The notes: generated from the letters alone by a model not told the origin. Counted from the first letter of the stretch, positions 25,607 through 34,812 are shown. The stretch: DNA of 43,412 nt from an uncultured bacterium (GCA_905214265.1 CAJMLQ010000011.1:1-43412); one strand, 5' to 3'. A program made the numbers and translations.

Positions 25607-27358
25607 CTAGATGCTGGGGTCTTCCAGGATAATTGGAACTGTGATAATAATTTGTGTTCCCGCTCCTATTTGGCTATTAATTTCAAATTTGTATTGTTCC
25701 TTATAGAAAATGCGCAGGCGCTCAATAATATTGTTTAGGCCAAATCCATCTGTACAATTCTGAAATTTTTCTTCTTGTTGTTTCGGAGAGAATCCGATAC
25801 CGTTATCTGAAATGGTAAACACAACGGTATCTTGATTTAATTCTGCACCTACAAGTATCATCCAGTCTTTTTCTTCATGAACAAAGGCGTGTTTGATCGC
25901 ATTTTCGATGATGGGCTGTAGAAGGAATTTGGGACATTGATAAGGATAAACTCGTTCATCGACTTCAAAAACACATTCAAAATCATTATGAATGAATTGT
26001 TCCAGCTTTACATAGCAGGAAGCCAGAGTGATCTCATCTCGGATGGTGATAACAGAATGGCCTTTGCTGAGAGAAAGCTTGTAAAATTGAACCAGTGTGT
26101 CAATAATTTCTTTGATTTTTTCATTTTCGCTGGTAGCAATACAATTTTTGATGGAAGTTAAAATATTATGCAGGAAATGTGGATTGATCTGTGACTGCAG
26201 GAGTTTGTATTCGAGTTTTTCAATGGCAACTTGGGAACTCAGCAAAAGTTTTTCTGTATTGCTTAATTTCAGATTGGTCTCATATTGTTCTGTGGATAGT
26301 TTGTAATTCTTGTAAATGATGGCATTGATTTTATTGATGACATCAGAAAGTTCGTCTTCGCGATTATCTTTCACAGCCAGCAAGCTGTTTCCATTTAGAT
26401 TAAGATGGTTCAAATTCTGAATAAACGTATATAGGCGCTTAAAAAGAGTTTTATATGCCATGATTGTGAAAATAATCATCAGGATCACTGCGCATGATGC
26501 AATGAACCCGGTACTGATCAAGATATTCTGAGCCGGTTTATAGATTTCCTGCTTTGGAAATGACAGAACCAGACGGGATAAACTTCCGGTAAATGGATAA
26601 AAGAAGCAGACGAATTCGGTGGTCTCCAGCGTGCCGGTATCTTTTCCAGAGCTTTTGATCTCTGCAAATACTGTATTATTGATCTGTTCTGGGTCTGAAG
26701 CAAAAACGGGCTGTCCTTCATTGCCGGTCAAGGCATACCAGTATCCAGGCGTACTCCTGAAAACATCCAATTTAGAAGTAATATTTTGCAGGGGAATATC
26801 AATACAGATCGCTGTTTTGAATTTTGTTGTGGATTCGTTGGCAATGATGCGGGTAAGTGTTAGGGAAGGAATTTTATCCGCATGTATGGAGGGGATGATT
26901 TGAAAACGGAAAAGGGCTTCCTGCTGCTCTTCCGTTAACTGCTCCTCCAGATCAGAAAAAGAATAAATCAGGTAATTTTCGACCAATGAAGTATTTTGGG
27001 TGAAGAAATAGATGCTGTAAAAATCTGCATCTAGGTTAAGTGTATGAAATACCATATTTTGAATGTCATAGTACCCATCCAAAATGTGGTATCCCGGCAT
27101 GGTATAGTCCCGTTCAAAATATTCGCCGATGTTCTCGTCAAACAGAAGATTGTACAGCTTTCGCTTACAAATTTCTAACTCGCTACTTACCGTATGGGAT
27201 ACAGTAGTGGTTTGATATTTGAAATCATCTACATATCGCTTTACCAACTCCTGCTTGTAAGTGTTGTAGTAGACTATAGCAATGGCAAGCAATGGGATGA
27301 ACATAAAAATAACAGCATATATCAAAAATGAACGCAGCAGTTTCCGCTTTCGTTTCAT
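25607..27358 (-). CDS. YesM-type sensor histidine kinase
   Basis: The 583-residue kinase has membrane segment 1 at about 10-30 (FLIYAVIFMFIPLLAIAIVYY), a large extracellular sensor region, membrane segment 2 (GFIASCAVILMIIFTIMAY), then a His_kinase domain with the phospho-accepting histidine in QSQINPHFLHNILTSIKN. A HATPase domain follows (LLQPIIENAIKHAF, ISDNGIGFS, GFGLNNIIERL). This is the YesM/LytS-like class that pairs with AraC-type YesN regulators and usually senses carbohydrates through neighbouring ABC systems. Its ATG overlaps the regulator stop by four bases. Codon use is strongly AT-rich compared with the core genes. Confidence 0.93.
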   Translation of the reverse strand: MKRKRKLLRSFLIYAVIFMFIPLLAIAIVYYNTYKQELVKRYVDDFKYQTTTVSHTVSSELEICKRKLYNLLFDENIGEYFERDYTMPGYHILDGYYDIQNMVFHTLNLDADFYSIYFFTQNTSLVENYLIYSFSDLEEQLTEEQQEALFRFQIIPSIHADKIPSLTLTRIIANESTTKFKTAICIDIPLQNITSKLDVFRSTPGYWYALTGNEGQPVFASDPEQINNTVFAEIKSSGKDTGTLETTEFVCFFYPFTGSLSRLVLSFPKQEIYKPAQNILISTGFIASCAVILMIIFTIMAYKTLFKRLYTFIQNLNHLNLNGNSLLAVKDNREDELSDVINKINAIIYKNYKLSTEQYETNLKLSNTEKLLLSSQVAIEKLEYKLLQSQINPHFLHNILTSIKNCIATSENEKIKEIIDTLVQFYKLSLSKGHSVITIRDEITLASCYVKLEQFIHNDFECVFEVDERVYPYQCPKFLLQPIIENAIKHAFVHEEKDWMILVGAELNQDTVVFTISDNGIGFSPKQQEEKFQNCTDGFGLNNIIERLRIFYKEQYKFEINSQIGAGTQIIITVPIILEDPSI

Positions 27359-28932
27359 TCGTCTGCTCCCTCTTGAAAGTTATGATCCCGATATTCTTTT
27401 GGAGTCATTCCAGTATATTCTTTGAATGCCAGGGTGAAATAGGAACGATTCCAATATCCTACCTGCTCTGCAATTTTAAAAATCTTGATATCGGTAGTTT
27501 TTAGTAGTTCCTGAGCCTTTTGCATACGGACCTTAATCAGGTATTGGTTGATAGAGAGGCCTGTCGCTTTTTTAAAAGTAGCATTGGCGTATACAGGGTG
27601 ATAATGGATTCCTTTCAGAATATCATCAATGGTTACTTTTTCAGAATACAGTTCCTCGATGGCCTGGATGATTTTGCCGGCAAATTTTTGATCTTTCAGA
27701 TTTCCTTTAGCACTGACACGCTCTTTAACACTATTGAGAAACTCTTTCAGTAATCGGAACAGATTCTCAACCCCATGAATATTCAGAACCTTTTCATAAA
27801 TATCCGTTTCATCTTGGATAAGAGATGTATTTTTATCGGATGAAACGATCAACATATTACAGTAATTGATAATGTGAATTGCAATAGACTTGAGTTTGAC
27901 TCCCTTAGTATTGTTTTTGTAAACAATTTTTTTGCAGAATTCCTCAATTTTTTCCTTGTCCTCATCAAAAAGGATTTCACTTAACTCGTTTTCAATAGAA
28001 TTGTAATCAATATTTTCAGAATTAGCGTTAAAATCGGATAGTTCTTTATAAAATACCGGTGCGTTAGGGCTGAAAGGCGCCATGGTATCCAGCAACTCCA
28101 CAACCTGGTTATGGAGTTCGGACAATTCTCCAATGTGGAGCGCGATATTAGAAATTCCGCTCTGAAATTCGATCGAGTTTTCTCGTAGCTTCTGGCAGAT
28201 GCAGGAAATCTCTGCCTGTAGGGTTTTCTCGGTGAGACTGCGGTCATAGTAAAGCACAGACAGTGAGTCGTGGGTATGCTCTACATTGATATGCTGAATA
28301 AAACTGCTCTGGCTAAAAATTGTGATAAGAGTTTCCAGTTTATCCTCCGCTTTAACTCTGAATTCCGCCAAGGAATAAGTTTGATGCAGTAGATCTTCCA
28401 GTCCATAAATCCGAAATTTTTCTATAATGACTTCTTCGTCTGCATATTTTCCATTCAGTACACCCTGCAGGAACAGCTTTTTGATTTCCTCAATATTTTC
28501 ATCAAAAAGATTGGCAGTATTTCCGGATTCTTCTTTCCCGGAAAGCGCTGCTGTTTTTTCCTGCATTTTGTTGACAATTTTGGAAAGAAGCGCATATACT
28601 TCGCTGGATAAAACCGGTTTAATCATATAATCCATCACACCGTACTTAATGGCAATCTGTGCATATTTAAATTCACTGTAGCTGCTAACAATTACAATAT
28701 TGATATTGGGATAAACTACTTTAATTTTAGAAATCATTGCGATCCCATCCATCTGAGGCATGACAATATCTGTGATGACAATATCGGGATGATACTTTTC
28801 CACCAGCATTAATCCTTCCACACCGTTTGTTGCAGTACCCACGACTTCGATTCCCAGCTTCGAATATTCCAAAAGTTCCGAAAAAAATTTTCGTTCAATT
28901 TCTTTATCATCAACGATTATCATTTTTAACAA
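27355..28932 (-). CDS. YesN-type response regulator with AraC DNA-binding domain
   Basis: The 525-residue protein begins at TTG 28932, chosen because GGGGGTGAT is ideally placed for it and too far from the next ATG (28923). The receiver domain carries MIIVDDKE and the phosphorylated aspartate in DIVITDIVMPQMDG, with the SSYSEF and KPV motifs. A long helical linker follows. The C-terminal AraC domain has two helix-turn-helix units (DDILKGIHYHPVYANATFKKATG and IKIFKIAEQVGYWNRSYFTLAFKEYTGMTPKEYR). It probably controls the facing permease operon and forms a two-gene unit with the kinase. Confidence 0.94.
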   Translation of the reverse strand: MLKMIIVDDKEIERKFFSELLEYSKLGIEVVGTATNGVEGLMLVEKYHPDIVITDIVMPQMDGIAMISKIKVVYPNINIVIVSSYSEFKYAQIAIKYGVMDYMIKPVLSSEVYALLSKIVNKMQEKTAALSGKEESGNTANLFDENIEEIKKLFLQGVLNGKYADEEVIIEKFRIYGLEDLLHQTYSLAEFRVKAEDKLETLITIFSQSSFIQHINVEHTHDSLSVLYYDRSLTEKTLQAEISCICQKLRENSIEFQSGISNIALHIGELSELHNQVVELLDTMAPFSPNAPVFYKELSDFNANSENIDYNSIENELSEILFDEDKEKIEEFCKKIVYKNNTKGVKLKSIAIHIINYCNMLIVSSDKNTSLIQDETDIYEKVLNIHGVENLFRLLKEFLNSVKERVSAKGNLKDQKFAGKIIQAIEELYSEKVTIDDILKGIHYHPVYANATFKKATGLSINQYLIKVRMQKAQELLKTTDIKIFKIAEQVGYWNRSYFTLAFKEYTGMTPKEYRDHNFQEGADE

Positions 28933-29660
28933 ATTATCACCCCCAATATTTTTTATTTAGCCATAAGTAAAACTTAAAAAATGCAATCATATCAATAGCC
29001 CTCGGGCATAGCTAAAACCAAAAGTCACTCATTTTTAGCATAAAAAGTAGAGCTCCTAAACGGAAAAATTAAAATGCAACAAAGTCAAACCTAAAGGAAC
29101 TAACTGCTATCTATCGGCAGGAATTTATTCAGAATGTGACACTGTTCATATCCCTAGGTATCATTCTTGGGCCTCCGTCAGGCGCAGGAGTTTCTTAAAG
29201 GAAAGCTATACTCAATGCTTTTCTGGTCATAAAATGTAAAAATTTTAGGTGCATCACAAATTTGATGGACTATCTGGAGAACAGCCGCTTCATTTCCCAT
29301 TACTATGTATAAGGGCGGTAACACTCACACAGACATAGCGGATTGCGCCAGAAATTCTGCAGCCCTTTCCATTAGCCAAAGCAAAGTTATACCCCTGCGG
29401 TCACAAAAACTAAGGCTGTACAAAACACAAGGCCGTTTTTTCGACTCCTAAAACAGATATGGTGATTTGTCCATTTTTATTTATTATATCACGTTTGGGC
29501 CTTGAATGCTATTGGTATTATAATGTAAAATCAATTTTATCAATCTTTAATTTTTAATATTTAAATTTAAAAAATTGCAAAATGTTAAAATGCAAAAAAT
29601 GCGAATAAATTACGTCTAAGAAAACATGGGAATTGTGTCATTCAAACTTGAAATACTGAC
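28933..29660. other. AT-rich intergenic region between the two-component operon and the permeases
   Basis: About 730 bases separate the divergent units. No gene is supported on either strand. The stretch 29,510-29,630 is extremely AT-rich. A GC-richer patch around 29,300-29,440 might be decayed coding or IS-end DNA (with GGCTGTACAAAACACAAGGCCG), but I could not identify it. No convincing promoter for the regulator was found. Confidence 0.5.
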
Positions 29661-29696
29661 TTTACTTTTCTGTTGACAATCAATATAATTGATTGT
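29661..29696 (+). promoter_or_regulatory. Promoter with overlapping palindromic operator upstream of the ABC permeases
   Basis: TTTACT (29661-29666) and a perfect TATAAT (29684-29689) have a 17-base spacer. A perfect inverted repeat with arms ACAATCAAT (29676-29684) and ATTGATTGT (29688-29696), separated by three bases, covers the -10. A protein bound there would block RNA polymerase. A TTGACA at 29673-29678 also exists but has no properly spaced -10. Confidence 0.55.
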
Positions 29697-29732
29697 GTTG
29701 AATAAAATTGCTTAAAAAAGGAGAGACTTTGT

Positions 29733-30680
29733 GTGCGGAGTGTTGATATTCCTTCACAGAAAGCTGAGAAAAGCAGGTTTCGGTTACTAGGATTGACAAT
29801 TCGGAAAAACAAATTTTTTTATTTATGCCTGATGATTCCCTGCGTAAGTACTTTTATTTTCAGTTATATTCCTATGGTTGGTGTACTGATGGCCTTCCAG
29901 GATTTTGATATCGTAAAAGGCTTTTTCCACAGTGAATGGATCGGATTTGATAACTTTAAGATTTTTCTCACTGATAAGGAATTTTATCATGTTTTCTTTT
30001 ATACGGTCAAGGTAGCTACGATTTCTTTTTTGGTCAATACTCCTGCACCAATTATTTTTGCACTTCTTTTGAATGAATTGCGTAATGGACCTTTTAAAAG
30101 AATTGTTCAGAGTATTACTTACTTACCCTATTTTTTGTCCTGGGTTATTGTGGGGGCAATTATGTATCGGTTCTTCCAGCCAGGAGGAATTATTACAGAA
30201 ATGTTGATGTCCCTGGGCCTTGGGAAACATAATTTTCTTTCGGATCCAAAGTATTTTATCTTCCTTGTGACCTTTTCCTCCGTTTGGAAAGGAATTGGGT
30301 GGGGATCTATCATTTATTTGTCTACCATCACTTCCATCAATCCCGAACTGTATGAAGCAGCTTATATGGATGGAGCCGGACGTCTTCGTCAATGCCGGTA
30401 TGTTACTATTCCGTTTCTCATGCCCACCATTGTCCTTCTGATGATCTATAATATTGGTGGATTACTTACTGTGAACTTCGATCAGATCATGAATCTTCAA
30501 AATGATCTGATCCGCGGCGATACCAATGTAATCAATACATACATTTATTATAAGGGAATTCAAGAGGGCGAACATTCGCTGGCAACGGCTTTTGGCTTAT
30601 TTCAAAATCTTTTGTCATTTGCTTTGCTTTATATTACTAATGCCATCGCCAAAAAAGTCGCAGAAATATCGTTGTGGTAA
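29733..30680 (+). CDS. Sugar ABC transporter permease (LplB/YteP type)
   Basis: From the GTG at 29733, with AAAAGGAGAG just upstream, this is a 315-residue inner membrane permease of a CUT1-type importer. Six membrane helices are visible and the cytoplasmic EAA loop reads ELYEAAYMDGAGRLRQCRYVTIPFLMPT, which docks on the ATPase. The extended N-terminus and the sequence style match LplB/YteP proteins that import oligosaccharides and usually work with YesMN regulators and a shared MsmK-like ATPase encoded elsewhere. The second permease begins 15 bases after its stop. Confidence 0.92.
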   Translation: MRSVDIPSQKAEKSRFRLLGLTIRKNKFFYLCLMIPCVSTFIFSYIPMVGVLMAFQDFDIVKGFFHSEWIGFDNFKIFLTDKEFYHVFFYTVKVATISFLVNTPAPIIFALLLNELRNGPFKRIVQSITYLPYFLSWVIVGAIMYRFFQPGGIITEMLMSLGLGKHNFLSDPKYFIFLVTFSSVWKGIGWGSIIYLSTITSINPELYEAAYMDGAGRLRQCRYVTIPFLMPTIVLLMIYNIGGLLTVNFDQIMNLQNDLIRGDTNVINTYIYYKGIQEGEHSLATAFGLFQNLLSFALLYITNAIAKKVAEISLW

Positions 30681-30695
30681 AAGGAGGGATTTCTA

Positions 30696-31610
30696 TTGGT
30701 AATCAAGCCTACTATAAGCAGACGCATATTTATGTTCTTTAATGTTATATTCATGTTGCTTTTAGTTATCATTACACTTTATCCCTTTCTGAACATGTTG
30801 GCAATTACTTTTAGTGACGGTGTGGCAGTTCTGACAGGACAGGTAAATATTATTCCAAAGAATTTTACTTTGGGCAACTATAAAGTCGTCCTTAGTAGTG
30901 ATAATATATGGAGCTCTTTTGGCGTTTCTGTTGCCAAAACTCTTCTGGGAACAGTAGCTCAACTGACTGTTACCGCTTTAGCCGCTTATGCACTTTCTAA
31001 GAAGAATCTCCCTGGCAGATCTGCGTTTATTATGTATCTCTATATTCCCAGTGTCATTTCCGGTGGTATGATTCCATCGTTTATCGTAGTTCGTTCTTTG
31101 GGTCTGATGAATTCTTTCTGGGTCTACATTATCCCCAGCTTGTTTGGATTTTTCAATATGATTTTGCTGCGCACCTATTTCGAAGGGCTGCCCCACAGCC
31201 TTGAAGAATCTGCACGGGTAGATGGTGCCTCTAATATGCGAATCTTCTTTAACATTGTTCTCCCATTGTCAAAACCTGTTTTAGCTACTGTTTCCCTATA
31301 TATCGCAGTCGGCCAGTGGAACGATTGGTTTACCACTGCTCTGTATAATTTTCAAAATGAGAACCTTTGGCCCTTGCAGTATATCCTTCAACAAATCCTT
31401 CAACAGAGCAGTATGGCAAAAAAACTGGCAGACGATATGGCTGGTGCCGGATATAACAGTGCTGAAATTGAAGCGATTCAAACCACGATTACTCCCAGAT
31501 CGATTCAGTATACAGTGTTAATGGTAGCAACCATTCCGATTATTGTGGTTTATCCGTTGCTTCAAAAGTACTTTGTAAAGGGGGTCATGGTTGGAGCTAT
31601 TAAGTCTTAA
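30696..31610 (+). CDS. Sugar ABC transporter permease (YtcP/AraQ type)
   Basis: This 304-residue permease starts at a TTG (30696) supported by AAAGGAGGG nine bases upstream. It is the MalG/AraQ-like partner: N-terminal helix (FNVIFMLLLVIITLYPFLNMLAI), further helices and an EAA loop (PHSLEESARVDGASNMRIFFNIVLPLSKP). The C-terminal YFVKGVMVGAIKS is typical of the YtcP group. No ATPase gene is present. In complete systems a lipoprotein binding protein follows directly; here only a stub remains. Both permeases share the AT-rich composition of the two-component genes. Confidence 0.93.
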   Translation: MVIKPTISRRIFMFFNVIFMLLLVIITLYPFLNMLAITFSDGVAVLTGQVNIIPKNFTLGNYKVVLSSDNIWSSFGVSVAKTLLGTVAQLTVTALAAYALSKKNLPGRSAFIMYLYIPSVISGGMIPSFIVVRSLGLMNSFWVYIIPSLFGFFNMILLRTYFEGLPHSLEESARVDGASNMRIFFNIVLPLSKPVLATVSLYIAVGQWNDWFTTALYNFQNENLWPLQYILQQILQQSSMAKKLADDMAGAGYNSAEIEAIQTTITPRSIQYTVLMVATIPIIVVYPLLQKYFVKGVMVGAIKS

Positions 31611-31660
31611 TGGTCGATTCAAGGACTTTTGCTGAGTGTAAGAAGGAGGAAAATGTAGAA

Positions 31661-31714
31661 ATGAGAAATGGGATGAGATTTGTCAAGGGGCTTTTCCGCA
31701 AAAGAACACGTTAA
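31661..31714 (+). pseudogene. Stub of the expected solute-binding protein gene
   Basis: A strong GAAGGAGGA site (31642-31650) precedes an ATG at 31661 that opens only 17 codons (MRNGMRFVKGLFRKRTR) before TAA. The position, ribosome site and charged start match the beginning of a lipoprotein signal peptide for the binding protein of this transporter, but the hydrophobic core and everything after it are absent. Deletion at the junction to the following GC-richer DNA is the simplest explanation. A short leader peptide is an alternative. Confidence 0.4.
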
Positions 31715-31724
31715 CGGAGTTTTT

Positions 31725-31922
31725 TTAAGAAATAAATGTCGTTAAGTTTACATCTGCTCCGAATGTATGTACAGTAGTTTTAAGGCAATATTTCCAACGT
31801 TCATAAGCAGTCTCTGTCGGTTCAGCGGTGCGAATCACAGCAAGCACCGCTTCTGCGCCTTCCATCAGGTTATCGGTTTTATAAACATCGGGATCTATTT
31901 CCCGAAGGTTAATTTTCTGCAC
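31725..31922 (-). CDS. Small protein of unknown function
   Basis: This 65-residue frame starts at a GTG (31922) with a TGGAG site seven bases upstream and ends at 31725. The sequence (KINLREIDPDVYKTDNLMEGAEAVL, then ERWKYCLKTTVHTFGADVN) looks like real protein rather than noise: charged, mixed and without low complexity. I do not recognise it. It sits at the junction between the AT-rich permease block and the next operon, convergent with the permeases, and could be a fragment of a larger gene. Confidence 0.45.
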   Translation of the reverse strand: MQKINLREIDPDVYKTDNLMEGAEAVLAVIRTAEPTETAYERWKYCLKTTVHTFGADVNLTTFIS

Positions 31923-32064
31923 GGTATAACTCCATTTCGATACATAGGTGTTTGACGGGTAAACCGAATGGAGGCGGGGAACGGCAGCTGCACAAATCAG
32001 GAAGTTTCGCCAAATTCGTCAATTAGAAGGGGCAGCACGTAATCTCTTTTGAGGGCAAAAGAAA

Positions 32065-32096
32065 CGGCGGTCTTGAAATGTCCTTCAAAACCGCCG
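32065..32096 (-). terminator. Terminator at the end of the LemA/DUF3137 operon
   Basis: A 13-base stem with one mismatch (32065-32077 with 32084-32096) is followed on the minus strand by TTTCTTTT. It is the first terminator-like structure after the last gene of the operon. Confidence 0.65.
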
Positions 32097-32132
32097 ATGG
32101 GGGATCAAACCTTAAAATATGCGCACAAAATC

Positions 32133-32173
32133 ATCTGCCCCGGTCAACGGTTTTTTCCCCGGACGGGGCAGAT
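32133..32173. repeat. GC-rich inverted repeat downstream of the operon
   Basis: Arms ATCTGCCCCG (32133-32142) and CGGGGCAGAT (32164-32173) pair perfectly around a 21-base loop that contains six T residues. It may be a second terminator or a recombination scar. No gene is supported between 31,923 and 32,243. Confidence 0.5.
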
Positions 32174-32243
32174 AATTTGTCATTTAGTAGTGTTTACAGA
32201 CTTCCTTGATACAAAATGCAATAAATTATCTGTAGAGATTTCG

Positions 32244-32354
32244 TTATGGCGCAGGCGGCTGATGCTGTATTGCATCAAGAAGAATAAAAACCAAGCCGAT
32301 ATACACAGCAAGCGCCAGTGCGATCAGTGACAGCAGCAAAAGGTAAGCTCCCAC
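32244..32354 (-). CDS. Possible 36-residue membrane peptide
   Basis: A GTG at 32354 opens a frame reading VGAYLLLLSLIALALAVYI and on through VFILLDAIQ, a single hydrophobic helix with a short polar tail. It begins just after the DUF3137 stop (32357). The nearest ribosome site (AAGGAG) is about 14 bases away, too far to be convincing. It may be a true small membrane gene or the end of a frameshifted one. Confidence 0.35.
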   Translation of the reverse strand: MGAYLLLLSLIALALAVYIGLVFILLDAIQHQPPAP

Positions 32355-32356
32355 CG

Positions 32357-33258
32357 TTATACATTCGTCTCCTTCTTATAGAGGGTGTCCTCTACCCGCA
32401 GTGTGTCGACAAGATCGGTAAACCAGCGCAGTTCGCCCAAAAATTTCTGGCGTAGTTCTCCCACATTTGCATTGCTTTTTCCAAGTTCAAAAAAATCGCG
32501 CCCGGTCTGGGCCGCAACATGCAGCTTTCCGCTGCGCAGAAAGGACAGATAAACCGTGCCGCCGCTCTTGTCCGCCATGGCGGTAATATATTCCATCATG
32601 TGCGGAGTCAGGAGGTAGTACGCTTCCTGCGGATCATCCGCTCTGACACAGAAGCGTTTGTCGAACTGCTCGTTATCCATCGTGACATTGCTTTTCAGAC
32701 TTCTGCGGGTTTTCTTTGTCCGCTCTGAGATATATACTTCGCCGGCAAGTTCCTTGCCAAAGTCGCAGGTAAGCCACTGCCCCTTAAATTGTGTATTTCT
32801 GGTCTTTTCTGTTTGTCCGGTTTCGTTGTCGGTGTACTCTGTCTCTTCGATCAGCTCGATATCGCCCAGTTCCATGTTCAGCCCATGGTAGACGGCCTGG
32901 ATATGATCGCTGCCCTCCGTGCAATTATAGGAGAACGGAAGCACCATGCTGCCGGGCTTGATTTTGCCCCACGGGTTATATTCCGCAGCATCGCCCAGCA
33001 CCGCTTTGATCACGCCGCTGATGACATCGTCACTGAGGAGCTTTTTGAGCCTGCTTCTGTTCTTTTCCTGCTGGTATCCTCCTACCACAGGGAAAGCACA
33101 AGAAAGACGATCGCCAGAGGGATCAAGCTCGTCATGAAGCAAAGGATCATCGCTGCGCCGGAGCCGTAGGTCAGAATCTTAGCAACCGTTGCCTTGCTGC
33201 GCAAGGATTGGAGCTCGGCCTCCAACTGCTCATTCGTCATCATCTGCTTTTCTTCCAT
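32357..33258 (-). pseudogene. DUF3137 family membrane protein, broken by one frameshift
   Basis: The ATG at 33258 starts a frame reading MEEKQMMTNEQLEAELQSLR, then two hydrophobic helices ending FLVLSLW and a stop near 33,080. The homologous continuation VVGGYQQEKNRSRLKKLLSD runs in another frame to 32357. Restoring one base near 33,083 (CTGTGG to CTGGTGG) joins them into a 300-residue DUF3137 protein: two membrane helices, then a soluble domain of beta strands (PFSYNCTEGSDHIQAVYHGL, FKGQWLTCDFGK, KRFCVRADDPQEAYYLLTPHMMEYI). The region length (902 bases) is one short of a multiple of three, consistent with a single loss. DUF3137 genes commonly neighbour lemA. Function is unknown. Confidence 0.8.
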
Positions 33259-33275
33259 GATCGCCGTCTCCTTTA

Positions 33276-33809
33276 TCAGAACGTCATTTTTACATCTTCG
33301 CGCTTACTTGCGTCTGCGGCGAAGAATTCCTTCGGCTGGCGCGAGCCTGCCAGCAGCTTGGCTGGGAACATGGCGATGGCCGTATTGTAGACGGCGACAT
33401 TGCTGTTATACAACCGCCGTGCCGCCTGCAAATGCTCTTCCGCATCGCGGATGCTCCGCTGAAGTTCTGCTAACACACTGCTGGAGCGCAGCTCCGGATA
33501 GTTCTCTGCAACGGCGAAAAACCTGACGCTCAGGGTATCCATCTGCCGCTGGGCATCGTTCATCTCCGCAATGCTCATGCCATGACGCAGCTCGATGACC
33601 TTTGTGAACAGCTCGCTTTCATGCGTCATATAGCCCTTGGCGATATCCAGCATTTTGACCAGCTTATCGTAGCGCTTGGTCAGCGCCACCTCTATGCCGG
33701 AGATGCCCTCCTGCACACGAATCTCTTTTTTCTTGAAGTCATTGACCGTTCTGATGCACCAGAATGCGATCAGCGCAAGAATGATCAAACTAACAATAGC
33801 CGAGGTCAT
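33276..33809 (-). CDS. lemA: LemA family protein
   Basis: This 177-residue protein has an N-terminal membrane anchor (IVSLIILALIAFWCI) and a long helical domain with the LemA pattern: YDKLVKMLDIAKGYMTHESELFTKVIELR, then ENYPELRSSSVLAELQ (the conserved A/P-NYPxLKAS region) and RRLYNSNVAVYNTAIAMFPAKLLAG. LemA proteins are envelope-associated and their biochemical role is unsettled. It lies between two DUF3137-type genes, 17 and 34 bases away, in a co-directional operon; the LemA-DUF3137 pairing is widespread in Bacillota. Confidence 0.93.
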   Translation of the reverse strand: MTSAIVSLIILALIAFWCIRTVNDFKKKEIRVQEGISGIEVALTKRYDKLVKMLDIAKGYMTHESELFTKVIELRHGMSIAEMNDAQRQMDTLSVRFFAVAENYPELRSSSVLAELQRSIRDAEEHLQAARRLYNSNVAVYNTAIAMFPAKLLAGSRQPKEFFAADASKREDVKMTF

Positions 33810-33843
33810 GGTCCTATCCTTTCTTGATCAAGTCCGAAAAAGG

Positions 33844-34812
33844 TCACATTTTTGCGAAGGATCCCCGAATGAGGTCGAGAAGTGCTGCCATGGTGGTAAG
33901 CGTAGCCGTGTAGCTCATGCGTATCCCATCGATATTCTTAAGATCCTGTTTTGGGGGAATGTACGCAAATTTATAGCTTGTGTGAAGCGCCAGCGTTAGT
34001 TCACCGTTGTGCAGACTGAGGGCGGCTACCCTGCTGTTGGCAGCGAAGGCCTCCAGCATGCCGATCAGCTCGCGAATCTGCGGTGTCACCGCGTCATCCG
34101 CCTCCGTACCGTCTGCAGTGCGGGCGGAATAATAATTAGTGAAGGCGACGGGATCGTCGAGACCGCCACCCTTTCGCGTTGGATACTCGGTATACTTGGG
34201 AGTGCCGTTCAACCACGTGGCAAACTCAAACTCGGACCGGTCCCGTAGGTCAAGATCGGCAACGGGCCCGCAGATATCCTTGCATCGCAGCACAATGCCA
34301 TAAAATGCGGCACGGGGATAGGTAAAATCATCATCCGGGTGATCCGACTCCACTCTGCGGCTCAAGGTCACGTTGGCGGCAGAGAACCGCATGCCATTGC
34401 GGGCACCCTCGTAGAAATTCGAGATCCCGCAATCCTCCCAGGGACTACGCACCGGATCGATACGCCTCAGGAACGCTTCGTCAATGGGCATCTCCGGCTT
34501 TTCCGGCGCGGGGCCGAACATACGCGCCAGTTCCCCGTAAAAGAAACTGCCGAGTTGCTGTGTCAGAAGGGCATTTTTCTTTCCTTCCGCCCGCATCGGG
34601 AGCAGGAACATGAGCAGGACGATGAACGCGATCAAACCGAAAACGATCAGAAAATTGTCCTGCAGGAACGCCGCGAGAAATAATGCGATGATCATGACAA
34701 TGATCAGCTTTCCCCCGATGCGCTCAATGTTCTCATAGTGTTTCACCTTTCGGGACAGCTCCTCATCGCTCATCTTTTCAAAACCGGTCTCGTCAGGTCT
34801 ATTTTGTTTCAT
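33844..34812 (-). CDS. DUF3137-like membrane protein, intact paralogue
   Basis: The ATG at 34812 has an AAAAGGAG site nine bases upstream and gives 322 residues; the in-frame ATG at 34848 lies before that site. Two hydrophobic helices (LIIVMIIALFLAAFL and FLIVFGLIAFIVLLMFLLP) are followed by a soluble domain with the DUF3137 flavour (FYEGARNGMRFSAANVTLSRRV, RAAFYGIVLRCKDICGPVADLDLRD, LHNGELTLALHTSYKFAYIP). It appears to be a distant paralogue of the frameshifted gene at 32357-33258. An N-terminal charged tail precedes helix 1. Membrane location is clear; function is unknown. Confidence 0.75.
   Translation of the reverse strand: MKQNRPDETGFEKMSDEELSRKVKHYENIERIGGKLIIVMIIALFLAAFLQDNFLIVFGLIAFIVLLMFLLPMRAEGKKNALLTQQLGSFFYGELARMFGPAPEKPEMPIDEAFLRRIDPVRSPWEDCGISNFYEGARNGMRFSAANVTLSRRVESDHPDDDFTYPRAAFYGIVLRCKDICGPVADLDLRDRSEFEFATWLNGTPKYTEYPTRKGGGLDDPVAFTNYYSARTADGTEADDAVTPQIRELIGMLEAFAANSRVAALSLHNGELTLALHTSYKFAYIPPKQDLKNIDGIRMSYTATLTTMAALLDLIRGSFAKM

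Noticed and set aside
29300..29440. Possible IS end or decayed gene in the intergenic region
   Set aside because: Somewhat GC-richer than its surroundings, but no frame, no paired terminal repeat and no family resemblance could be shown.
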